Assembly (NCBI GenBank): GCA_022826665.1
Contig: JAJDUK010000047.1
Coordinates: forward strand, 124,001-188,000
Direction of reading: 5' to 3'
Origin: Alphaproteobacteria bacterium
GTDB taxonomy: Bacteria > Pseudomonadota > Alphaproteobacteria > UBA828
DNA length: 64,000 nucleotides
Part shown: in pieces, positions 56,005-64,000 of the stretch
How the letters are laid out: each line of letters starts with the position of its first letter
Position numbering within the stretch: the first letter of the stretch is position 1
Notes under the pieces: generated by a model
Told to the model about the DNA's origin: nothing
What the model saw: the letters and a program-made list of their open reading frames with translations, nothing else
The model's database searches: none
Made by a program: the position numbers and the translations under genes

Positions 56005-57228
56005 ATGGCACTCATCGTTCACAAATACGGCGGCACGTCGCTGGCCGACCTCGACCGAATCAACGCGGTCGCCGACCGGGTGAAGGCGGCGTTCGATGCC
56101 GGCGATGAGATCGCGGTCGTGGTCTCTGCCATGGCCGGCACCACTGACCAGTTGGTCTCTTGGGTCCGGGCCGCGGCGCCTCTCCACGACGCGCGGGAAT
56201 ACGACACGGTCGCCGCTGCGGGCGAGCAGATCACCGCCGGCCTGCTGGCGCTCGCGCTGCAGAGCCGCGGGGTCACAGCACGCTCGTGGCTGGGCTGGCA
56301 AATCCCGATCCACACGGATGGCGGCCACGGCCGCGCCAGAATCGAGGGGATCGAGACGAGGGAGCTGCACAAGCGGCTCGGCAGACGCGAGGTGCCGGTG
56401 GTCGCAGGCTTCCAGGGCTTGGGCCCGCTCGGGCGGATCACGACCCTCGGCCGGGGTGGCACCGATACCTCGGCAGTCGCCCTCGCCGCGGCGCTGGGCG
56501 CCGACCGCTGCGACATCTTCACCGACGTGGAGGGCGTCTTCACCGCCGACCCCCGCGTCGTTGCGACGGCGCGCAAGCTGACTAAGATCACCTACGAGGA
56601 GATGCTGGAGCTCGCCTCCCTCGGCGCCAAGGTCTTGCAGATTCGCGCCGTCGAGATGGCGATGAAGCACCAGGTGCCGCTTCAGGTTGCCTCCAGCTTC
56701 GCCGATACCCCCGGAACATTCGTGGTCGATGAGGACGACATCGTGGAACAGGAGCGGGTCAGCGGGATCGCCTACAGCAGGGACGAGGCCAAGATCACGG
56801 TGATGGGCGTCGCCGACCGGCCCGGCGTCGCGGCGGCCATCTTCGGGCCGCTGGCGGACGGCAACGTCAACGTCGACATGATCGTGCAGAACATCTCCGC
56901 CGACGGCACGACCGACCTCACTTTCACGGTGGCGGAGGCCGATCTGGACCGCTCGATCGCGATTCTCGAGGAGACGCGGGGCGCAGTCGCCTACGAGCGG
57001 CTGGTGGCGGACCAGGGCGTGGTCAAGGTCTCGGTGATCGGCGTCGGCATGCGCAGCCACGCCGGGGTGGCGCAGACGATGTTCGCCGCGCTTGCCCAGA
57101 AGGGCATCAACATCCAGGTGATCTCGACCTCGGAGATCAAGATCAGCGTGCTGGTTTCCGAAGACTATACCGAGCTTGCCGTGCGCGCTCTCCACGCGGC
57201 CTACGGACTGGACGACCGTGAGCCCTGA
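56005..57228 (+). CDS. lysC: Aspartate kinase
   Basis: First step of lysine, threonine and methionine synthesis. 407 residues. Kinase start VHKYGGTSLAD, EYDTVAAAGEQITAGLLAL, FQGLGPLGRITTLGRGGTDTSAVALAAAL, FTDVEGVFTADPRV, and a C-terminal pair of ACT domains (VTVMGVADRPGVAAAIFG; VSVIGVGMRSHAGVA) for allosteric control. Family length. Followed 17 bp later by a nitronate-monooxygenase-like gene. Confidence 0.95.
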   Translation: MALIVHKYGGTSLADLDRINAVADRVKAAFDAGDEIAVVVSAMAGTTDQLVSWVRAAAPLHDAREYDTVAAAGEQITAGLLALALQSRGVTARSWLGWQIPIHTDGGHGRARIEGIETRELHKRLGRREVPVVAGFQGLGPLGRITTLGRGGTDTSAVALAAALGADRCDIFTDVEGVFTADPRVVATARKLTKITYEEMLELASLGAKVLQIRAVEMAMKHQVPLQVASSFADTPGTFVVDEDDIVEQERVSGIAYSRDEAKITVMGVADRPGVAAAIFGPLADGNVNVDMIVQNISADGTTDLTFTVAEADLDRSIAILEETRGAVAYERLVADQGVVKVSVIGVGMRSHAGVAQTMFAALAQKGINIQVISTSEIKISVLVSEDYTELAVRALHAAYGLDDREP

Positions 57229-57245
57229 AGCGGGGCGCCCGGTCG

Positions 57246-58337
57246 ATGACTGAAGCGCGCGAGCGCGCGCTCCAGCGGCTCGATGCCTACTGGGCGCGGG
57301 GGCGGGCCTTCCTCGGCACCCGCTACGCAATCATGGGCGGGGCGATGTCGTGGGTCTCCGAGCGGAACCTGGTGGCCGCCATCTCCAACGCCGGCGGCTT
57401 CGGCGTGGTGGCCTGCGGCTCGCTGGCCCCGGATCAGCTCGCAGCGGAGATCGACGGAGTCTACGAGCGCTGCGACAAGCCCTTCGGGGTCAACATCATC
57501 GTCATACACCCGGAGCTCGATGCGCTCGTCGCGACCTGCGTCGAGCGGCGCGTGGGCCACGTGGTGCTCGCCGGCGGCCTGCCGCCGAAGCGGACGATCG
57601 AGACGCTGAAGCAGGCCGGTACCCGCGTCGTCGCCTTCGCACCGACGCTGCCGCTCGCCCGCAGGCTCGCCAAGCAGGGCATCGACGCGCTCATCATCGA
57701 GGGCATGGAGGCGGGCGGGCATATCGGGCCGGTCTCCACCAACGTGCTCGCCCAGGAGGTGCTGCCCCATTTCGACGAGGTGCCGGTCTTCGTCGGCGGC
57801 GGCATCGGGCGGGGCGACGCGGTCGCGCTCTATCTCGCAATGGGCGCGGCCGGCTGCCAGTTGGGTACCCGCTTCGTCTGCGCGACGGAATCCATCGCCC
57901 ATCCGCGCTTCAAGCAGGCGATGATCCGCGCGAATGCGCGCGATGCGCGGCTCTCGGTGCAGGTGGACCCCGATTTTCCCGTAATTCCGGTGCGCGCCGT
58001 CGCCAACAAAGCGACGGAGCGATTCGAGGCGTTTCAACGGGAGACCATCGCGCGCTATCGCCAGGGCGAGATGGAACTGGGCGAGGCCCGGCTCGCCATC
58101 GAGCACTTCTGGGCCGGTGCGCTGCGCCGGGCCGCGATCGAAGGCGATGTCGAAGACGGTTCTCTGATGGCCGGCCAAAGCGTCGGCATGGTGACATCGG
58201 AGCAGTCGACAAGCGAGATTGTCGCTGAACTGTTGGACCAGGCAGTAAATGCGCTCGCTCTCAGCGCCGAACGTGGAGCCGCGGGCCTTGCTGACGGTAA
58301 TCGACCGGCGCATCGTCCTCTACCCGCCAGTGCATAA
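57246..58337 (+). CDS. Nitronate monooxygenase / 2-nitropropane dioxygenase-like flavoprotein
   Basis: 363 residues, FMN TIM barrel. Landmarks: GTRYAIMGGAMSWVSERNLVAAISNAGGFGVVA, FGVNIIVIHP, ALIIEGMEAGGHIGPVSTN (active-site His), FVGGGIGRGDAVALYLAMGAAGCQLGTRFVCATES. In this position of alphaproteobacterial genomes the annotation is usually nitronate monooxygenase, but enoyl-ACP reductase FabK-like enzymes share the fold. Confidence 0.87.
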   Translation: MTEARERALQRLDAYWARGRAFLGTRYAIMGGAMSWVSERNLVAAISNAGGFGVVACGSLAPDQLAAEIDGVYERCDKPFGVNIIVIHPELDALVATCVERRVGHVVLAGGLPPKRTIETLKQAGTRVVAFAPTLPLARRLAKQGIDALIIEGMEAGGHIGPVSTNVLAQEVLPHFDEVPVFVGGGIGRGDAVALYLAMGAAGCQLGTRFVCATESIAHPRFKQAMIRANARDARLSVQVDPDFPVIPVRAVANKATERFEAFQRETIARYRQGEMELGEARLAIEHFWAGALRRAAIEGDVEDGSLMAGQSVGMVTSEQSTSEIVAELLDQAVNALALSAERGAAGLADGNRPAHRPLPASA

Positions 58338-58588
58338 CAGCAGCTTTACAATGCGTAAGTCTATGATTGCGCAGGATGACGGCCGATGATAACATCGTGG
58401 GCCTGGCTGTTAGTAACGGGGGACGGCTGATCGGGTCGCAGTCTTCTAGCGTCAGAAGAATAACTGGCGAAATGAGGCGGTGACGCGAACACAATATGGA
58501 GCGTATTGGACGTTCGCAAACGGGTGTCTGAGCGCGCATCGCCGGCTGGGAGGGCGGCGTTCGTGCTCGCTGTTGCGGGACGTGAGTC

Positions 58589-60181
58589 ATGAAGGAACCT
58601 CTGCGGGTGCCGTTCGAAGCATCCGAGCCTGATCTGGCCGGTCCGCGACTCGTTCACGAGACGGGCCGCGACGACCCACATGCCCTCCCGAGCTTTTGCG
58701 AAGAGCTGCGGGAAGCGCGGACCAGGGGCGGCTACAGCGTGGCCGACGCCGCTCACGTGCTGCGCATTCAAGAGCACTATCTTGAAGCGCTTGAGGAAGG
58801 TCGCTTCGACCAAATCCCCGGCACCACTTATACAATAGGGTTCTTGCGCAGCTATTCGGGCTTTCTCGGGCTCGATCCAGACGAGATCGTCGACGCGTTC
58901 AAGCGCGAGCAAGGGCTTGAAAAGAGCGAGCAGAGGCTGGCTTTTCCGTCGCCTACCGACAGCAGCCCCAAACCGAAATTCTGGCTTATCCTCCTCGTTC
59001 TGGTGCTGGCGGGCCTCGCCTACGGCGGCTGGCAGTATCAGTCGACCGGTGGACAGATTGCGACTGATCTCGTCGACGACGTTTCGACGCGGCTGACCGA
59101 GGCGGTGGGCCTGAGCGAGACCGTCGCAACCGAGGAGACGGCCGCCGCAAGCCAGACAGCGACTGCTACGGCCGATACCGCGCCTGCGGTCGAGCCCGCC
59201 GGGGAGACGGCTGCCGCGACCGCCGAAGCGGTTGTCGCGGAGGAGGCGACGCCCGCGCCGGTGGAACCTGCATCGACGGCGGTGGTCGAGCCGCCTCCCG
59301 CTCCCTCCGCGGTACGGCAGGAAGAGCCTGTAACGGTAGATCCCGCTCCGGCGGCCCCCGACGCGACGGATGTCGCCTCGGCTGATCTCATCCCGGCGGC
59401 CGAGGTGTGGGAAGAAGCCGGGCCGGCCGAGGCGACGGAGGTGGCCGCGCTTCAGGGGTCGCAGCCGGAGGACGCACAGGCCCCGCTGTCACCTGCCACG
59501 GTCGAAGCGACGCCTGAGCCGACGGCGCAGACCGAGCCTGCTCCGGCGGCCGAGGTGGCCGCGCCGAGCGAGCCGGCCGTCGCGCCTGCGGAAATGCCCG
59601 ATCGGGGTACGCCGATCGCGGCCCCGCTTGATCTCGCGATCGTCGCCACTGGCGGGACAAGTAGCCCCGCGACCGGCACTGACGAAGCTGTTGCGGGCGA
59701 CGGCGCGGCGACCAGCGACGCCACCAGCAACGCTGACGCTGCCGACGCCGATGTCATCGTGACCGCCGCGCTCGAACCTGCATCGCCGGAGCCGACAATC
59801 GAGGCAACGCCGGAGCAGACCGCCCCGCCCGCGACTCCGGCGGCGGCGGAGCCCGAACTGCCGGTGGATACCGGCTACGTTCCCAAGGTCTACGGGCGAA
59901 GCAATCTCGACGCTCGCGTGATCATTACGGCGATCGACGATAGCTGGGTCCAGGTCCAGGGGCCGGACAACGAGTTGCTGTTGACGCGGATCCTGCACGC
60001 GGGCGATACGTACCGCGTGCCGGACCGTCCTGGTCTGCTCATGGTGACCGGCAACGCCGGCGGCCTTGAGATTCAGGTCGATAACGCCCCGGCGCCGGCC
60101 CTCGGTCCGCTCGGCGTGGTCATTCGGAATATCGCACTCGACCCGGATCGCCTCCTGGCCGGTACCGCTATCGGCGGGTAA
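58589..60181 (+). CDS. RodZ-like protein: HTH domain, one membrane helix, Pro/Ala-rich linker, DUF4115
   Basis: 530 residues. Residues about 35-105 form a RodZ-type helix-turn-helix (LREARTRGGYSVADAAHVLR, IPGTTYTIGFLRSYSGFLGL); the transmembrane helix is near 130-148 (FWLILLVLVLAGLAYGGW); a long Pro/Ala/Glu-rich linker of about 260 residues crosses the periplasm; a C-terminal DUF4115 (about 440-525) has GRSNLDARVIITAIDDSWVQV. RodZ links MreB to the cell-wall synthesis machine. The linker is unusually long. In many relatives ispG lies after this gene, but here hisS follows directly. Confidence 0.87.
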   Translation: MKEPLRVPFEASEPDLAGPRLVHETGRDDPHALPSFCEELREARTRGGYSVADAAHVLRIQEHYLEALEEGRFDQIPGTTYTIGFLRSYSGFLGLDPDEIVDAFKREQGLEKSEQRLAFPSPTDSSPKPKFWLILLVLVLAGLAYGGWQYQSTGGQIATDLVDDVSTRLTEAVGLSETVATEETAAASQTATATADTAPAVEPAGETAAATAEAVVAEEATPAPVEPASTAVVEPPPAPSAVRQEEPVTVDPAPAAPDATDVASADLIPAAEVWEEAGPAEATEVAALQGSQPEDAQAPLSPATVEATPEPTAQTEPAPAAEVAAPSEPAVAPAEMPDRGTPIAAPLDLAIVATGGTSSPATGTDEAVAGDGAATSDATSNADAADADVIVTAALEPASPEPTIEATPEQTAPPATPAAAEPELPVDTGYVPKVYGRSNLDARVIITAIDDSWVQVQGPDNELLLTRILHAGDTYRVPDRPGLLMVTGNAGGLEIQVDNAPAPALGPLGVVIRNIALDPDRLLAGTAIGG

Positions 60182-60286
60182 GCGCGCAGAGCGGCACCTG
60201 CTGCTTGCCGAGATAGTCGAAACGAGTCACTAAACCCGCCACCGTCACGCCGGGAGCAGCACCGGCACCGTTCGGGAACCCAGACA

Positions 60287-61548
60287 GTGCGTAGAATTCA
60301 GCCGGTTCGTGGAACGCACGACCTCGCGGCGGACGAGATGCGCCGCCACCGCCACGTCATCGAGCACGCCCGCGCGCTTGCTGCCCGCTACGGGTTTGCC
60401 GAGGTGGCGACGCCGATCTTCGAGTTCAGCGACGTGTTCCGCCGCACTTTGGGCGATACCTCCGACATCGTGACCAAGGAGATGTACACCTTTGCCGACC
60501 GCAGCGGCGCGGAGATCACGCTCAGGCCGGAGAACACGGCGGGCGTCGCCCGCGCGGTGATCGGCGGCACCTTCGGTGAGCGCCGGCCCTTTAAGTGCTT
60601 CTACGCCGGGCCGATGTTTCGCTACGAACGGCCGCAAAAGGGTCGGCTGCGCCAGTTCCATCAAATCGGCGTCGAGCTGATCGGCGCTCCCGAACCGCTC
60701 GCCGATATCGAGGTGATCGCTCTCGGCGCGCACTTGCTCGAGGCGCTCGGCGTGCTCGACCGGGTCACACTGGAGATCAACACGCTCGCCGACGAGGCCA
60801 GCCGACGCGCCTACCGGGCGGCGCTCGTCGCCTACCTCGAGGCTCACGAGGACTCGTTGTCGGAGGAGAGCAGGCAGCGGCTCCAGCGCAATCCGCTGCG
60901 CGTCCTCGATTCCAAGGACAAGGGCGATAAGGACGTGCTGGCCGACGCGCCTGAAATCGATGCGCACCTGAGCGCGGAGGCCGCAGCGTTCTTCGACGGC
61001 GTTTGCGAGGGGCTCAGCGAGCTCGGAATCGCCTTCACCCGCAACCCTCGCCTCGTGCGCGGCCTCGATTACTACTGCCACACGGCCTTCGAGTTCACGA
61101 CCGAGGCGCTCGGCGCCCAGGGCGCCGTGCTCGCCGGCGGCCGCGAAGACGGCCGGGTGGAAACGATGGGCGGGCCGCCCACGCCCGGAGTCGGCTGGGC
61201 CGGCGGCATCGAGCGGCTGGCCGCTCTGGTGGAAGAGGTGGTGGGCGAGGTGCCGGCGGCGCCCCGGCCCATCGCCATCGTGCCGCTCGGCGCGCGCGCC
61301 GAGGCCGCCGCACTCGGGCTCGCCCAGCGCCTCAGGCGCGAGGGCTTCGCGGTGGAGCTGACCTATCGCGGCTCACTCTCGAAACGGCTCAAGCGGGCCG
61401 ATCAGGCGCGCGCCGCGGCGGCGGTCATTCTTGGCGATGACGAGATGGAGCGCGGCGTGGCCACGATCCGCGATCTCGACAGCGGCACGCAAGTCGAGGC
61501 GCCGGAGGCCGAGCTCGGCACGCATCTCGCCCGCTACGCGCCCGGCCC

Positions 61549-61552
<4 letters not shown>
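60287..61552 (+). CDS. hisS: Histidyl-tRNA synthetase
   Basis: Charges tRNA-His. 421 residues from a GTG at 60287 ([17 protein letters not shown]). Class II motifs: motif 2 in [32 protein letters not shown], HisA-type [15 protein letters not shown], motif 3 [15 protein letters not shown], and a C-terminal anticodon-binding domain. Overlaps prfA by 4 bases (ATGA), indicating coupled translation. Confidence 0.95.
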
Positions 61553-62633
<1,081 letters not shown>

Positions 62634-62637
<4 letters not shown>

Positions 62638-63509
62638 CCGGGGCTACGGCGAGCCGGGCGGCGGCGCTCGGCGCCGCGGCTTCGGCGCTGCGCGCGGCGG
62701 GCATCGATGCGCCGCGCCGCGATGCCCGGGTGCTGATGCAGCACGCGCTGGGGCTCGCGCCCGAAGCCCTGCTCGCGGACGACCATGTGCCGCTCGGCGA
62801 GGGCGAGGTCCGGCGGCTGGCGGCGCTGGTCCGCCGCCGGGCGGCGCGCGAGCCGATCGCTTATCTCACCGGCAGGCGCGAGTTCTGGGGTCTCGACTTC
62901 GCGGTCGACCGTTCCGCGTTGGTGCCGCGTCCGGAGAGCGAATCCTTGGTCGAGGCGGTGCTCGCGCACACCGCGCGGCTCCCGGCCCACCCGCGGCTGC
63001 TCGACCTCGGCACCGGCACGGGCTGTCTGCTGGTCGCGCTCCTCACCGAACTTCCCGGCGCGGTCGGCCTCGGCATCGATGTCAGCGACGCCGCTGTCTC
63101 GCTCGCGCGGCGCAACGCTTATCACCACGGTCTCGGCGAACGGGCCTCCTTCGCCGTTGCCGATTGGGGCGCACCACTCGCCGCTCGCTTCGATATCGTG
63201 GTGAGCAATCCACCTTATGTGGCGTCGCCGGAGCTGGCATCGCTTGCGCCGGAGATTACCCGCCACGAGCCGCGAACGGCGCTTGCTGGCGGGGATGACG
63301 GATACGAAAGTTACCGGCAACTTGCCCCGCAAGTCGCGCAACTCCTGGCGCCAAGAGGCCTGGCAGCGATCGAGCTTGGTGCGGGGATGGCGGATGAAGT
63401 CGAGTCGTTGTTTGTTGCATCCGGACTCGTAGAAATCAGCCGTCGGCGTGACCTCGCCGGCATCGAGCGCTGCGCTCTGTTTGCCCGCGATACCGACGCC
63501 GGATTCTGA
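62634..63509 (+). CDS. prmC: Release factor glutamine methyltransferase
   Basis: Methylates the Gln of the GGQ motif of release factors. 291 residues from a GTG that overlaps prfA by 4 bases. SAM motif [16 protein letters not shown] and the catalytic NPPY at 192-195 ([18 protein letters not shown]). Functional partner of the gene directly before it. Confidence 0.95.
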
Positions 63510-63530
63510 TCCGAAGAGGACTTAATTTTG

Positions 63531-63549
63531 CCGGCGGAACATGCCGGCT
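63531..63549 (+). terminator. Possible terminator after prmC
   Basis: GCCGGC at 63531-63536 and GCCGGC at 63544-63549 can pair around a 7-base loop. A tail TTGGAAAAAAAG follows, A-rich rather than T-rich, so on the minus strand it would be a better terminator than on the plus strand. Confidence 0.35.
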
Positions 63550-63725
63550 TGGAAAAAAAGTTGTTGCAAACTGCGCACGTATGGGTAGGGTTCCGGGACT
63601 CGCGAACCTTGACCGGATGAACGGTCTCGCAGAGTTCCTCAGCGAAAGAAGCTGGCAAGCGTGCTTGGACGCAACGGAGTCGGAGCGCGGCTTGTGGACG
63701 CCGACCAGGGGAGAAGGCGATTCAC

Positions 63726-64000
63726 ATGAAGGGTCCCAACAACAAGCGCCCGCGCGGGTATAGGGGCAACGGACGACGCCCCGGATTTCACGGTCGCGGG
63801 TCGACCTTCGAGAGCAACGGTCCCGAAGGAAAGATCCGCGGTACCGCGTTCCAGGTCATCGAGAAATATCAGGCCCTGGCGCAAGATGCGCTCTCGTCGG
63901 GAGACCGAATCGGCGCCGAAAATTTCTTCCAGCACGCCGAGCATTATTACCGTGTTGTTGCAGCCAATGGCTGGGATCAGCGCGGGCAACGCCAGCACGG
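63726..64000 (+). CDS. DUF4167 domain-containing protein, 3' end cut by the window
   Basis: Starts at ATG 63726 with GGAGAAGG before it; 91 codons are visible. A basic, Gly/Arg-rich N-terminus (KRPRGYRGNGRRPGFHGRG) is followed by the DUF4167 core GTAFQVIEKYQALAQDALSSG and AENFFQHAEHYYRVV. This family is common in alphaproteobacteria after prmC. Basic N-terminus suggests RNA or nucleic-acid contact, but no function is assigned. Confidence 0.88.
   Translation, partial: MKGPNNKRPRGYRGNGRRPGFHGRGSTFESNGPEGKIRGTAFQVIEKYQALAQDALSSGDRIGAENFFQHAEHYYRVVAANGWDQRGQRQH

Overview
The window is GC-rich, densely packed bacterial chromosome and looks alphaproteobacterial, probably Rhodospirillales-like. Two gene orders support this: J-domain protein / cobS / cobT, and the run methyltransferase / comF / nitrilase-type hydrolase / DUF1178 / ubiG / lysC / nitronate monooxygenase-like / RodZ-like / hisS / prfA / prmC / DUF4167. 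This taxonomic call is inference from gene order and protein sequence; no rRNA or tRNA gene was seen.

Layout. 1-9.5 kb: end of a sugar-type ABC transporter (permease and Tat-exported binding protein), a periplasmic cyclophilin, a GMC oxidoreductase with a small ABM-domain protein, an acyl-CoA (probably propionyl-CoA) carboxylase pair, and a creatinase. 9.5-11 kb: a gene-poor stretch with one orphan 93-residue protein that has its own promoter and hairpin. 11-15.4 kb: a co-directional metabolic cluster of cytochrome P450, RraA-like protein, HAD dehalogenase and a second GMC oxidoreductase. 15.5-19 kb: J-domain protein, CobS and CobT (late aerobic cobalamin synthesis). 19-31 kb: oxidoreductases and other enzymes, including dienelactone hydrolase, TPP enzyme, FemAB-like transferase, class III aminotransferase, FAD-linked oxidase, HAD, IlvD/Edd dehydratase and three SDRs. 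31-32.5 kb: a Fic AMP-transferase behind a palindromic AT-rich control region. 33.4-36.6 kb: a valine-degradation set (3-hydroxyisobutyrate dehydrogenase, 3-hydroxyisobutyryl-CoA hydrolase, acyl-CoA dehydrogenase). 36.6-39.6 kb: AbrB-family membrane protein, NAD kinase, MoaA. 39.7-43.2 kb: 2OG-Fe(II) oxygenase, glutamine synthetase-like ligase, DUF3800 protein. 43.3-45.6 kb: a flavin/F420-type pair and Apt. 45.6-49.8 kb: cytochrome c and the Cys-rich cluster. 49.9-64 kb: housekeeping genes.

How the genes fit together. The valine genes yield propionyl-CoA, which the carboxylase would convert to methylmalonyl-CoA. The usual next enzyme, methylmalonyl-CoA mutase, needs the cobalamin that CobS/CobT help to make. 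A luciferase-like monooxygenase next to an F420:NADPH oxidoreductase homologue suggests use of F420 or a related deazaflavin, which is unusual in this group.

Most unusual region: 45.6-49.8 kb. A cytochrome P460-type domain is fused to about 200 residues with 59 cysteines, nearly all in an xPC triplet pattern. It lies divergently from an exported formylglycine-generating-enzyme-fold protein and a His-rich protein of unknown function. Beyond these is a second exported protein with 18 cysteines in three blocks of six, encoded by nearly identical 87-bp tandem repeats. I know of no assigned function for this set and regard it as the best candidate for an undescribed system.
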